From: Actinoplanes lobatus | GTDB lineage: Bacteria; Actinomycetota; Actinomycetes; Mycobacteriales; Micromonosporaceae | Direction of reading: 5' to 3' | DNA: 64,000 nucleotides | Assembly: GCF_014205215.1 (NCBI RefSeq) | Contig: NZ_JACHNC010000001.1 | Coordinates: 4,159,001 to 4,223,000 of the forward strand | Shown: positions 9,747 to 19,440 of the stretch, in pieces | How positions within the stretch are numbered: the first letter of the stretch is position 1 | Layout of the letters: each line of letters opens with the position of its first letter | Program-made: the position numbers and the translations under genes | Notes under the pieces: generated by a model | Database searches by the model: none | Told to the model about the DNA's origin: nothing | What the model saw: the letters and a program-made list of their open reading frames with translations, nothing else

Positions 9747-11123
9747 TTACCGGCGTTCCATCAGGGTGATGCCGAGCAGTGGGTAACTCCATCGCCGGGC
9801 GATCCGGTAGCCGTCGCCGATCCGGTCCCGTTTGGCGGCCGTCATGTCCTGCAACGGGTCGGCCGGGCTGTCCACCCGGATCACCCAGATCCGGTCGGGT
9901 GCGCCGAGGCAGGCGGCGTCCGGGCACTCCCGGGCCTGGAGCCGCCCGGTCAGCCGCTGGCCGGTGGTGGCGAGCACGTCCGGCGGGCGCGGGGCGGGCA
10001 GATAGCGCTGGTAGAGGTCGCGGGGCGCCCAGGCGATGCTGTAGTGCGAGTCGGGGAAGACGGCCACGTCGCCGGGCCGGTAGAGGGGGCGGATCACCGC
10101 GGCGATGCGGGCGGAGTCCTGACCGTGGCCGGCCGGTTCGCGGATGTCGAGCTGGGCCGGGTAGCCGAGGAAGGCGGCGAGCGCGACGACGGCGGTCAGG
10201 TGGGTTCGGCCGGCCTGAACGGCGGCCCACGCCGCGAGCACCACCAGGGCGGGGACGGTGATCAGCACGTACCGGGCCACCCACACCGGGGTGAACAGTC
10301 CGGCGGCGAGGAGGAGCGCGATCGGGACGAGACCGGCGCCGACCAGGGCGCGCTGAGACCACGGGCCGAGGATCGCGAGTCCCAGGATCAGGCCGCCCAC
10401 GACGGCCGAGACGAACAACTGCTGCGGGAGGTTGCGCACGGTCTGCGGGCCGACCAGGGCGATCCAGGAGATCTGCGCGGATTGTCCGGCGGCCGACAGG
10501 CAGAGGGCCAGCGCCGGAAGGCTCCCGGCCAGCGCGGCGGGCAGCCACCGCCGTGGCAGACGCCATCCGGCCAGGGCGTGCCCGGCGATCATGAGCAGGC
10601 CGCTGAGCGGATGGCACAGGCCGGTCGCTGTGACCGCCGCCGCGTAGACCGCGGCCCGCGCGACCGTCGGCCGCTCCAGCAGGCGGACCAGCGCCAGCAG
10701 GGCGAGCGCCGCGCCGAGCATGACCAGCGCGTAGGGGCGGGCCTCCTGCGCGTACCGGGAGGTCACCGGCAGGACCGCGAAGAGCAGCCCGGCGCCGAGC
10801 CCGGCCGCGTCCCCGCCGGCCCGGCGGCCGAGCGCCACCACCACGAGGGCGGTCAGGATCATGGCGAGCAGCGAGGGGAGGCGCAGGGCCGTCGTGCCGG
10901 TTCCGGCAATCGCGGCAAAAGCCTTCAAACCCGCATAGTACGGCGTGAGCACCACGTCAACCGCATCGGCGAGCCGCCACAGCCGCTCCCAGCTCAGCCG
11001 GACCGCTCCCCAGGTGGCCAGCTCGTCCGCCCAGAGCGCCGCCCCGGTCAGCCGCCACCCGCCGAGCATCGCCGTGACCACCGCCGGAAGGGCCCACACC
11101 AGCGGGGTCGTCACGCGTTTCAC
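9747..11123 (-). CDS. Polytopic membrane glycosyltransferase (GT39/ArnT-like)
   Basis: A 458-residue integral membrane protein with roughly ten hydrophobic helices. The first extracytoplasmic loop carries ADELATWG after the first helix (WADE, residues about 32-35), the acidic motif expected of GT-C transferases that use polyprenyl-phosphate sugars; TSRYAQEARPYALVML matches the RYAQEARPYAL motif common in actinobacterial mannosyltransferase-like proteins. The C-terminal 120 residues form a soluble outer domain with four cysteines or fewer (ARECPDAACLG). It likely transfers a sugar onto a wall or surface acceptor. The ATG is followed by a short basic stretch and then the first helix. Confidence 0.85.
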   Translation of the reverse strand: MKRVTTPLVWALPAVVTAMLGGWRLTGAALWADELATWGAVRLSWERLWRLADAVDVVLTPYYAGLKAFAAIAGTGTTALRLPSLLAMILTALVVVALGRRAGGDAAGLGAGLLFAVLPVTSRYAQEARPYALVMLGAALALLALVRLLERPTVARAAVYAAAVTATGLCHPLSGLLMIAGHALAGWRLPRRWLPAALAGSLPALALCLSAAGQSAQISWIALVGPQTVRNLPQQLFVSAVVGGLILGLAILGPWSQRALVGAGLVPIALLLAAGLFTPVWVARYVLITVPALVVLAAWAAVQAGRTHLTAVVALAAFLGYPAQLDIREPAGHGQDSARIAAVIRPLYRPGDVAVFPDSHYSIAWAPRDLYQRYLPAPRPPDVLATTGQRLTGRLQARECPDAACLGAPDRIWVIRVDSPADPLQDMTAAKRDRIGDGYRIARRWSYPLLGITLMERR

Positions 11124-11212
11124 CGGACGACCCTAGGAGCGGCCGCCCCGCGGCACGACGATCGCCACCCGAACAGTCCGTGAACGTCAGGTGGGCGCCG
11201 GGGCCGTGCCGG

Positions 11213-12013
11213 TCAGCCCTTGACCGCGCCCGCGGTGATGCCGGCGACGAAGTGGCGCTGGAGGAAGGCGTACGCCAGCACCATCGGCAGCGAGGCGACG
11301 ACCACACCGGTGAACAGCAGCGGGTAGTCGGTGAGGTATTCGCCCTGGAAGCCGAGCAGTGCCAGGGGGAGGGTGCGTTTGCCCGGCTCGTCGATGAACA
11401 GCAGCGGGTAGAGCAGATCGTTCCAGTGCATCACCAGCAGGAAGATCGCGGTGGCGGCGAGGCTCGGCGCGGAGACCGGTACCGCGATCCGCCAGAACGT
11501 CGCCCACGGCCCGGCCCCGTCGATCTCGGCCGCCTCGTACAGCTCGCCCGGCAGCGTCCGCATGAACCCGGCCAGGATGAACACCGCCACCGGCAGGGTC
11601 ACCACCACGTTCACCAGGATCAGGCCGGTCAGGCTGTTGCGCAGGCCGAGCCGCTCGAACTGCACGTACTGCGGGATCATCACGGCCTGTGCCGGGACCG
11701 CCAGGCCGATCGCGAAGATCCCGAACAGCAGCCGGGACGGCCACCGGGGCAGCCGGGCCACCGCGTACGCGGCCAGGCTCCCCAGCAGCAGGGTGAGCGG
11801 CACCGACACCGACACCACGAGCACGCTGTTGCCGAGCACGCCGAGCAGGTCCTGTTCGGCCAGCACGGTGGCGTAGTTGTCCAGGGTCGGGTCAGTGGGC
11901 GGCCCGAACGGCGCGGCGAACAGGTCCGGGGTGGTCTTGAGACTGCCGCCGACGATCACCAGCAGCGGCACCACGATGAGCGTCGCGTAGACGCCGAGGA
12001 TCAGCCGTCTCAT
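11213..12013 (-). CDS. Carbohydrate ABC transporter permease (MalG-like)
   Basis: A 266-residue inner-membrane permease of the CUT1 sugar-importer family with six predicted helices. The cytoplasmic EAA loop is visible as ELYEAAEIDGAGPWATFWRI, the docking site for the ATPase. It is the last gene of a four-gene operon; its start overlaps the stop of the preceding permease by four bases (ATGA). No ATP-binding subunit is encoded here, as usual for actinobacterial CUT1 systems served by a shared MsiK-type ATPase. See the monooxygenase entry for the likely substrate class. Confidence 0.93.
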   Translation of the reverse strand: MRRLILGVYATLIVVPLLVIVGGSLKTTPDLFAAPFGPPTDPTLDNYATVLAEQDLLGVLGNSVLVVSVSVPLTLLLGSLAAYAVARLPRWPSRLLFGIFAIGLAVPAQAVMIPQYVQFERLGLRNSLTGLILVNVVVTLPVAVFILAGFMRTLPGELYEAAEIDGAGPWATFWRIAVPVSAPSLAATAIFLLVMHWNDLLYPLLFIDEPGKRTLPLALLGFQGEYLTDYPLLFTGVVVASLPMVLAYAFLQRHFVAGITAGAVKG

Positions 12014-12870
12014 CCGTGCACCATCCGTCCGGCCCGGTTCTGCAGCCAGGTGACCAGGGCGATCGCCACCATGAACACGATCGACTCGGCGGCCGCGTAG
12101 CCGAGCTGCGAGTTGGCGAAAGTGGTGTAGATCCGGGTGGACAGGATGTCCAGCGCGGACCGTGGCGGATTGCCGGCCAGGCCCAGGATCAGGTCGAACG
12201 CCTTGAACGACTGCACCGTGGTGTAGGCGATCACCAGGGTCGTCGCGGGCGCCACCATCGGCCAGGTGACGTGCCGGAACTGTTGCCAGCGCCCGGCCCC
12301 GTCGGTCTTCGCGGCGTCGTACAGCTCCGCCGGGATCTGGTTGATCCCGGCGATGTAGACGATCATCATCTGCCCGGCGTGGAACCAGATCTGGGCGACC
12401 GCCACCCAGAGGATCGCGGTCTCCTCGTCGCCCAGGTAGGCGCTCTGCAACGCGTCCAGCCCCACCGTGTCCAGGACGGCGTTGGCCAGCCCGAAGTTCG
12501 GGTCGTAGACGAATTTCCAGATGAACGCGACCGACACCGAGGACAGCACGGTCGGCAGGAAGAACAGTGCCCGCAGCACGGTCGACCCGCGGGTGCGGGC
12601 GGCCAGCAGCACCGCGAGCAGCAGTGCCAGGGCGGTCTGCCCGAGCACCACCACCAACAGGAACTTGAGATTGTTGGTGAGCGCGTTACGGAACAGGTCG
12701 TCGTTCGACACCACCTCGGTCAGGTTGGACAGCCCCACGTCGGCGAAGGTGGGGCTGTAACCGTCCCAGTCGGTGGTGGCGTACCGCAGACCCTGTACGG
12801 CGGGGAGCAGGAAGAACCCGCCGTACAGGGCCAGCGCGGGGACCGCGAAGAGCAGGAGACGGAACTTCAT
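12010..12870 (-). CDS. Carbohydrate ABC transporter permease (MalF-like)
   Basis: A 286-residue CUT1 permease, partner of the MalG-like subunit. Six hydrophobic segments, with the EAA loop ELYDAAKTDGAGRWQQFRHV near residues 190-210. It starts with an ATG overlapping the stop of the substrate-binding protein gene (12867-12870) and ends overlapping the next permease, so the operon is translationally coupled throughout. Confidence 0.93.
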   Translation of the reverse strand: MKFRLLLFAVPALALYGGFFLLPAVQGLRYATTDWDGYSPTFADVGLSNLTEVVSNDDLFRNALTNNLKFLLVVVLGQTALALLLAVLLAARTRGSTVLRALFFLPTVLSSVSVAFIWKFVYDPNFGLANAVLDTVGLDALQSAYLGDEETAILWVAVAQIWFHAGQMMIVYIAGINQIPAELYDAAKTDGAGRWQQFRHVTWPMVAPATTLVIAYTTVQSFKAFDLILGLAGNPPRSALDILSTRIYTTFANSQLGYAAAESIVFMVAIALVTWLQNRAGRMVHG

Positions 12871-14126
12871 TTCTTCTTCTGGTCGATGACCTTCTGGGCC
12901 GCCTCGGCGGCCTCCTCCGGGCTCTTGCCGCCGGCCACCTGTACGGTCGCGTTCTCCACGGCGCCGCGGATGTCCAGGTTGGTGAACTGGAAACGCGGTG
13001 CCAGGGCGGTCTTCCTGGTGAGCCAGGGGGCGAGCGCCTTCAGGTCGGCGTTGGTGTACTCGACGCCCTTGACCGTGACGTGCTGGGCCGTGCCGTTGGC
13101 GTACACCCCGGCGACCGCCGGGTCGGACAGGTGCTCGATCCAGGCCAGCGCGTCGTCCTGCCGGGCCGACCGGGTGTTCACGCCGAGGATGAAGGTGGCG
13201 TTGAAGACACCCTCGTACTTCGCCTTGTCGGCGGTCGTGGTGATCGGCGCGAGCAGGTCGATCGGGAAGGTGGCGCCCAGCTTGCGGACCCCGGCGATCT
13301 GGAACGAGCCGGTGGCCAGCAGGGCGGCCTTGCCCTGGGCGAACAGTGCGAGCGCCGCGTCGCTGCTGGTGCCGGTGGCGTTGTCCGGGAAGTAGGGGCG
13401 CAGCTCGGCGTACTGCTTCAGGACGGTCAGGAACCAGTCGTCGGTGACCTTGTGCTCGCCGGTCTCGATCTTGCCGAGCGCGTCGTCGGTGGGCGCGTTG
13501 TTGACCACCAGCACGTTGAGCAGCTGGCCGGCGTTGGCCGCGTCGCCGCCCGGCCAGGCGATCGGGGTGACACCCTGGCTCTTCAGCCTGTCGGCCAGCG
13601 CCAGGAAGCCCTGCCAGTCCTTCGGGGCCTCGCCGATCCCGGCCTTGCTGAGCAGGTCGGTGTTGGCCAGCGGGGTGTTGAACACCAGCTGATACGGGAT
13701 GCCGAGCTGCTTGCCCCCGGTGGCGCCCGCGGTGATCAGGGACGGCTCGTACCCGGCGAGCACCGCCTTGCCGGTCAGGTCGGCGGAGACCCCGGCCTTG
13801 GCGATGTCCAGGAACTGCGCGCCGCGGAAGGCGGTGAAGGCGTCCCCGATCGAGCCGCCCCGCAGCTTCTGGAGAGCGGTGCTCTGGTAGTCGTTGGACG
13901 GCGAGATGTCCTGACGTACACCGAAATTCTTTGATTTTTTGAACTCAGCGATGATCTGCTCGAAGACCTCCTTGTCCTCGGCACGCCAGTGGGCGAAGGA
14001 CAGGTCGCCGCCGCTCCCGGTCGTGGGCGCGGGGTCGCCGCCCGGCCCGGCGCAGGCGGCCAGCAGCGAGGCGGCCCCGGCTCCGGCGGCGATGCGGAAC
14101 AGGTCCCGGCGATTCATGATTGTCAC
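12867..14126 (-). CDS. Sugar ABC transporter substrate-binding lipoprotein
   Basis: A 419-residue extracytoplasmic binding protein of the CUT1 family. The N-terminus has a twin-arginine-like MNRRDLF, a hydrophobic stretch and the lipobox LLAAC (Cys near residue 25), so it is anchored on the outer face by a lipid. The mature part has the bilobal binding-protein layout (LSFAHWRAEDKEVFEQII, then ALFAQGKAALLATGSFQI). The start is the GTG at 14126, which overlaps the monooxygenase stop as GTGA and has GGAG ten bases upstream; an internal ATG lies three codons later. The binding site cannot be read by eye, so the ligand is inferred from the operon. Confidence 0.93.
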   Translation of the reverse strand: MTIMNRRDLFRIAAGAGAASLLAACAGPGGDPAPTTGSGGDLSFAHWRAEDKEVFEQIIAEFKKSKNFGVRQDISPSNDYQSTALQKLRGGSIGDAFTAFRGAQFLDIAKAGVSADLTGKAVLAGYEPSLITAGATGGKQLGIPYQLVFNTPLANTDLLSKAGIGEAPKDWQGFLALADRLKSQGVTPIAWPGGDAANAGQLLNVLVVNNAPTDDALGKIETGEHKVTDDWFLTVLKQYAELRPYFPDNATGTSSDAALALFAQGKAALLATGSFQIAGVRKLGATFPIDLLAPITTTADKAKYEGVFNATFILGVNTRSARQDDALAWIEHLSDPAVAGVYANGTAQHVTVKGVEYTNADLKALAPWLTRKTALAPRFQFTNLDIRGAVENATVQVAGGKSPEEAAEAAQKVIDQKKK

Positions 14127-15220
14127 TTCTGTTCAGCTCCTGTCAGGAGGCCGCGTCGGCGCAGTTCGGGCAGCAGGCCCTCACCGGCGTGGTAGGCCTC
14201 CTCGAGGTGGGGGTATCCGGAGAGGATGAATTCGTCGATGCCGAGGTCGTGGTACTCGGCGATCCGGTCGGCGACCTCGGTGTGGCTGCCGACCAGGGCG
14301 GTCCCGGCGCCGGGACGGACGAGTCCGACCCCGGCCCAGAGATTGGGGTAGATCTCCAATTCGTCGCGGGTGCCGCCATGGAGGGCGAGCATCCGCTGCT
14401 GGCCGACCGAGTCGGCCTGGCGCAGGGATGCCTGCGCCGTCGCGATCTGTTCCGGGGTCAGGGCGTCGAGCAGCGCGTTCGCCTCGGCCCAGGCCTGCTT
14501 CGACGTGTCGCGGGTGATCACGTGCAGCCGGATGCCGAATCGTCCGGGGTAGCCGAGTTCCCGCAGCGCGGCGATCTTGGCGGCCACCGCCGCGGGCGGT
14601 TCGCCCCAGGTCAGGTAGACATCGGCGTGGTTGGTGGCGACATCCAGGGCGGCCCTCGACGAGCCGCCGAAGTAGATCGGCGGGGCGTCGAAGCCGCGTG
14701 GCGCGTGCGCGCCGGCCACATGGAAGTGCTCACCGTCGAAGTCGAACGGGCCGTTCCAGGCGCCGCGCAGCACGGTCAGGAACTCGCCGGTCCGGGCGTA
14801 CCGCTCGTCCTTGCCCAGCCAGTCACCGAAACGTCGCTGCTCGGCGGAGTCGCTCCCGGTGACGATGTTGAGCATCAGCCGGCCGCCGGAGATCCGCTGG
14901 AAGGTCGCGGCCATCTGGGCGGCCAGGGTGGGCGACAGCGAGCCGGGGCGGAAGGCCACCAGGAACTTGAGCCTCGTGGTCTCGCGGGAGATCGCCGCGG
15001 TGGTCAGCCAGGCGTCCTCGCACCAGGTGCCGGTGGGGGTGAGCACACCGGTGAAACCGTTGCGCTCGGCGGCACGTGCGACGTCGATCAGGTAGTCGAT
15101 ACCGGGCTCGCGCAGCGAGGCGCCGTCGGTGTGCGTGCTGCGGCCGCCACGGTCGTCGACGCCCACGATGGACCGGCTGTCGCCGGTCGTGGGCAGGAAC
15201 CAGTGCAGGACAACGGGCAT
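14123..15220 (-). CDS. LLM-class flavin-dependent monooxygenase (SsuD-like)
   Basis: A 365-residue FMN-dependent monooxygenase of the alkanesulfonate monooxygenase (SsuD) group of the bacterial luciferase-like superfamily. Family signs: HWFLPTTGDSR at the N-terminus, FLVAFRPGSLSPTLAAQMAA, LMLNIVTGSD, DERYARTGEFL, FDFDGEHFHV and PPIYFGGSS. SsuD-type enzymes use reduced flavin from a separate reductase to split C-S bonds and release sulfite; no reductase gene is in this operon. It is first in an operon with a complete sugar-type import system less the ATPase, a pairing also known from the Agrobacterium sulfoquinovose monooxygenase (Smo) pathway. That role here is an inference. The ATG at 15220 matches the family N-terminus; an in-frame TTG 36 nt earlier adds a non-homologous tail. 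Confidence 0.88.
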   Translation of the reverse strand: MPVVLHWFLPTTGDSRSIVGVDDRGGRSTHTDGASLREPGIDYLIDVARAAERNGFTGVLTPTGTWCEDAWLTTAAISRETTRLKFLVAFRPGSLSPTLAAQMAATFQRISGGRLMLNIVTGSDSAEQRRFGDWLGKDERYARTGEFLTVLRGAWNGPFDFDGEHFHVAGAHAPRGFDAPPIYFGGSSRAALDVATNHADVYLTWGEPPAAVAAKIAALRELGYPGRFGIRLHVITRDTSKQAWAEANALLDALTPEQIATAQASLRQADSVGQQRMLALHGGTRDELEIYPNLWAGVGLVRPGAGTALVGSHTEVADRIAEYHDLGIDEFILSGYPHLEEAYHAGEGLLPELRRRGLLTGAEQK

Positions 15221-15223
15221 GCC

Positions 15224-15243
15224 GGAGATATTTTCACATCTCC
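15224..15243 (-). promoter_or_regulatory. Hairpin covering the GGAG upstream of the monooxygenase start
   Basis: On the minus strand GGAGAT, an 8-nt A/T-rich loop and ATCTCC form a perfect 6-bp inverted repeat ending three bases before the ATG at 15220. The 5' arm contains the only GGAG near this start. The pairing could hide the ribosome-binding site, or the dyad could be an operator. Confidence 0.35.
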
Positions 15244-15311
15244 TATGGGACAACAAGGTGATCTAGATTATGTGCACGTTCTCATACAAGCGGTCGGCGG
15301 ACCGGATTTCG

Positions 15312-15345
15312 CGAACGGCGGGGGACGGGCGTCCCCCGCCGTTCG
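15312..15345 (-). terminator. Strong hairpin terminator after the subtilase gene
   Basis: Perfect inverted repeat with 15-bp arms (CGAACGGCGGGGGAC / GTCCCCCGCCGTTCG) and a 4-nt loop, six bases downstream of the subtilase stop. No T-tract follows, as is common in actinomycetes. It also separates the subtilase from the promoter region of the monooxygenase operon. Confidence 0.75.
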
Positions 15346-15351
15346 ACCGCC

Positions 15352-16521
<1,170 letters not shown>

Positions 16522-16616
16522 GATCTTCCTCTCTCGCGCGCGCCGGCGGCGAGCAACCGAGGGATCGATGCCCATCGCTCGACTTCTTCGGTGAGCGTAC
16601 GGGCGTCAGGCGTTCA

Positions 16617-16647
16617 CACCTAGATATTGAAATGTATATATTCTGTT
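16617..16647 (-). promoter_or_regulatory. A+T-rich promoter island before the subtilase gene
   Basis: About 31 bases of markedly low GC (ACCTAGATATTGAAATG, then TATATATTC) in a region otherwise above 70 percent GC, roughly 100 bp before the subtilase start. Several TATA-like boxes are possible, so no single -10 can be named. Most likely the protease promoter with a leader of up to 100 nt. Confidence 0.35.
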
Positions 16648-16676
16648 GTCGCCTGGCCGCGGTGCCCTCAGGCGAC
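16648..16676 (-). terminator. Hairpin across the GAF histidine kinase stop codon
   Basis: GTCGCCTG and CAGGCGAC form an 8-bp stem around a 13-nt loop; the stem includes the stop codon of the kinase gene (16668-16670). It is followed in the minus direction by A/T-rich sequence. Probable terminator of the kinase gene. Confidence 0.4.
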
Positions 16677-17870
16677 GGCGGGCAGCACGATCCGGGCGAC
16701 CGTGCCGGACGGCGTGCCGGTGACGGTCAGCCTGCCGCGATGCGACTCGATGATGTTGCGGGCGATCGTCAGACCCAGACCCACCCCGGGTACGGCGTGA
16801 TCGCGGGCGTGGCGGCCGCGGTAGAAGCGGTCGAAGACGTACGGCAGCTCGTGCTCCGGGATGCCGACGCCGGTGTCCACGACCTCGACCCAGGGCTGCG
16901 GCGTGGTGCCGGTCCGGACCGTGATCGCCCGGTCCATCGGGGTGAACAGCAGCGCGTTGCGCAGCACCTGGGTGATCGCGTCGGCCAGCCGGGGCAGGTC
17001 CGCCCGGACCGGTACGGCCGCGCCGGTGTGCAACCGCGGCTGCTCGGCGCGCAGCGCGATCAGGGACCCGCAGGACTGGAACGCGGCCTGCACCACGGCG
17101 TCCAGCTCGACCCGCCCGGTCGGCGGCGGCAGCGGCGCCTCCCCCGGCCGGGTGCCGGCCAGCAGGTGGTCGACCATGCGCATCAGGCGCTCGCCGTTGC
17201 GGTGGATCGGGTCGATCAACTTGCGATAGGCGGCCAGCTCCTCCTGGTCGCCGAGGATCTCCAGATAGCCCTGGATGGAGGCGACCGGCGTACGCAGCTC
17301 GTGGCTGATCGCCGACACCAGGTCGTCCTCGCGCTGCACGGCCCGGGACAGCTCGTCGCCCAGGTCCGCCATTCGCATCCGGTCCCGTATCGAGGTCAGG
17401 TGGACCGCCGCCTGCCCGGCGAGGGTGACCAGGTTCTCCACCTGGCGGTCGTGGAGCACACGCGGCCTGTCGTCGATGACGCACATGGCGCCGAGCGTGT
17501 GCCCGTCCGGGTCGATGATCGGCGCGCCCGCGTAGAACCGGATTTTCGGCGTCCCGGTCACGTTCGGCGCGGCCGCGAAGCGGGGGTCGAGGGTGGTGTT
17601 CGGCACGATCAGCGGGGTGCGGGCCGGGATCACGTGCTTGCAGAACGACAGGTCCAGCGACGTCTGCTCGTCGGCCAGGCCGGTGCTGCCGGCGAACCAC
17701 TGCCGGTCCCGGTCGATCAGCGAGACGGCGGCCATCGGGGTGTCGAACATCGATGCGGCCAGCCGGGTGAGGTCGTCGAGCACGGCGGAGCGGGGCCGCC
17801 CCAGCACGCCGTACGAGTACAGCGTGGCCAGCCTGGCCTTTTCGTCCTCGGCGGGGGATTCGTGGCGCAC
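16668..17870 (-). CDS. GAF-domain sensor histidine kinase
   Basis: A cytosolic two-component sensor of about 400 residues. A GAF domain spans about 15-170 (FCKHVIPARTPLIV, FYAGAPIIDPDGHTLGAMCV). The phosphoacceptor helix is AISHELRTPVASIQGY, and the ATPase domain shows the N box (LRNALLFTP), VDTGVGIP and GVGLGLTIARNI. No membrane segment, so the signal is probably an intracellular ligand or light/redox cue. No response regulator gene is adjacent (orphan). The start is uncertain: the GTG at 17870 puts SPAEDEKARLATLYSYGVL at the N-terminus as in relatives, but a longer frame reaches back into the aminotransferase gene. No clear ribosome-binding site for any choice. Confidence 0.88.
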   Translation of the reverse strand: MRHESPAEDEKARLATLYSYGVLGRPRSAVLDDLTRLAASMFDTPMAAVSLIDRDRQWFAGSTGLADEQTSLDLSFCKHVIPARTPLIVPNTTLDPRFAAAPNVTGTPKIRFYAGAPIIDPDGHTLGAMCVIDDRPRVLHDRQVENLVTLAGQAAVHLTSIRDRMRMADLGDELSRAVQREDDLVSAISHELRTPVASIQGYLEILGDQEELAAYRKLIDPIHRNGERLMRMVDHLLAGTRPGEAPLPPPTGRVELDAVVQAAFQSCGSLIALRAEQPRLHTGAAVPVRADLPRLADAITQVLRNALLFTPMDRAITVRTGTTPQPWVEVVDTGVGIPEHELPYVFDRFYRGRHARDHAVPGVGLGLTIARNIIESHRGRLTVTGTPSGTVARIVLPAVA

Positions 17871-17973
17871 GCCTGTACTTCGGCGGTGGGCCGATGGAGC
17901 TGAGCTTTCGGGGGTCCGTGCCGCCGTGTTCACCACGAGGGTGATCACGGCGGCGCGACGTCCGTTGCGGGCC

Positions 17974-19245
17974 TCAGCCGACGGCGGCCCGGCGTGCCGT
18001 GTAGTCGCCGCCGCCACCGCGGTGGCCCGGGTACGGGATCAGGTTGTCCGGCTGCTCCTCGTACGCCGGCTCGGCCCAGCGGCGGCCGGCGCTCTCCAGC
18101 GGGTCGCTGTCGTAGGCGGACCGGCTGTGGAAGCGCTGCGCGTACTCCATCATGCCGTCGACCAGGCGGTCCACGTCGGCGGCCGGGCGCACCACGAGGC
18201 GCATGAACTGGCTGGTCATGCCGAGCTTGTTGCCGCACTCGCGGGTCATGATGCCGTGGTTGGCGACCAGGTAGTCGCGCAGCGCCACGCCGGACCACTC
18301 GTTCGGCAGCTTGACCAGGAAGAAGTTGCCCTGCGAGGGGAACACCGTCATGCCCTGGATGCGCTGGAGCTCGCGGCCCATCGAGCGGCGGTCCCGGCTG
18401 AGCAGGCGCAGGCTCTCCTCGTACTCCATCTCGTGTTCCTGGATCATGTGGACGACCTTCTCCGCGAGGGAGTTGAGGTTCCACTTCGGCAGCATCTTCG
18501 CGATCTTCCCGGAGATCGCCGGGTTGGCCAGCATGTAGCCGAAGCGGATGCCGTGCAGGCCGAAGTTCTTGCCGAGGCTCTTGAGCACCACCGCGTTGGG
18601 GCGGATCACCGCGTCCGGGCCGACCGAGGGGTAACGCTCGGCGTCGGAGAAGTCGATGAACGACTCGTCGACCACGACCAGGTCCAGGTCGCTGAGCGCG
18701 TCCATGAAGCGGATCACGTCGCGCCGCGGGATGTAGTGGCCGTCCGGGTTGTTCACGTTGCAGACCACCGCGACCCGCGACTTGCGCTCCCGGATGAACT
18801 CGACGTACTCCTCCAGGTCGAGCCGGAAGCCGTCGCGCTCCTGGAGCGGGAACATGTCCACCCGCTTGCCGGTCTCCATCGGCTGGTCGGTCCACCGGCC
18901 GAAGGTGGGGATCGGGATCGCCACGCTCTCCTTGATCATCAGGTGGTCGATCCAGGTGATCAGCTCGGTCGAGCCGTTCGCCATGGCCACCGTCTGCGGG
19001 TGCAGGCCGAGCACGCTGGCCAGCTTCTTGGTGATGGTGGCCGAGTCGCTCGGGTAGTACTTGAGGATGCTCTTGAGGTCCCGGGTGAGCTCGTCGAACA
19101 TCTCCGGTGTGGGGAAGTAGGGGTTGCACGGGATGCAGAAGTCGACGATCTCCACGCCTTCACCGGCGGCCCGTGTCACGTCGAAGTACGACGCGCTGTG
19201 TGAGCCCTTGTGCAGCATCGACGTATCGATTCCGGTCCGTGCCAC
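17974..19245 (-). CDS. PLP-dependent aminotransferase class I/II (HisC/CobD-like)
   Basis: A 423-residue fold-type I PLP enzyme related to histidinol-phosphate aminotransferase and threonine-phosphate decarboxylase. Visible signs: GSTELITWI binding PLP phosphate, CNVNNPDGHY (the NPDG segment), VVVDESFIDF with the PLP-ring Asp, SLGKNFGLHGIRFGYM with the Schiff-base Lys, and RLVVRP near the C-terminus with the carboxylate-binding Arg. The last 50 residues are an extra proline/glycine-rich tail. The GTG at 19245 has GGGAGG six bases upstream and is preferred over an in-frame GTG 69 nt earlier. Substrate unknown; no biosynthetic partner genes are adjacent. Confidence 0.9.
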   Translation of the reverse strand: MARTGIDTSMLHKGSHSASYFDVTRAAGEGVEIVDFCIPCNPYFPTPEMFDELTRDLKSILKYYPSDSATITKKLASVLGLHPQTVAMANGSTELITWIDHLMIKESVAIPIPTFGRWTDQPMETGKRVDMFPLQERDGFRLDLEEYVEFIRERKSRVAVVCNVNNPDGHYIPRRDVIRFMDALSDLDLVVVDESFIDFSDAERYPSVGPDAVIRPNAVVLKSLGKNFGLHGIRFGYMLANPAISGKIAKMLPKWNLNSLAEKVVHMIQEHEMEYEESLRLLSRDRRSMGRELQRIQGMTVFPSQGNFFLVKLPNEWSGVALRDYLVANHGIMTRECGNKLGMTSQFMRLVVRPAADVDRLVDGMMEYAQRFHSRSAYDSDPLESAGRRWAEPAYEEQPDNLIPYPGHRGGGGDYTARRAAVG

Positions 19246-19440
19246 AGTGATCCTCCCGAACCCCTCGGTGATGGTGCCGCCACCGAGTACGGGGGAGCCC
19301 TCCGGATCGTTCACAAAATCATCAATGCGCTGTGAGGCTTAACCCTCAGGTAAGGAAACACAGGAAAGGAGACCGCCCGCCACCGATGATCAACTTGCTC
19401 GTTCTCCCTCCAGGTGGCTGTCGTGACAAGGGTGGTGGAA

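Noticed and set aside
15244..15311. A sulfur-responsive riboswitch (SAM type) before the monooxygenase operon
   Set aside because: The leader is too short and shows no conserved SAM aptamer elements; only the local hairpin at the start is supported.
16522..16575. Extra N-terminal residues on the subtilase from an upstream start
   Set aside because: They are arginine-rich and would precede the signal peptide; the ATG at 16521 has a strong purine-rich ribosome-binding site.
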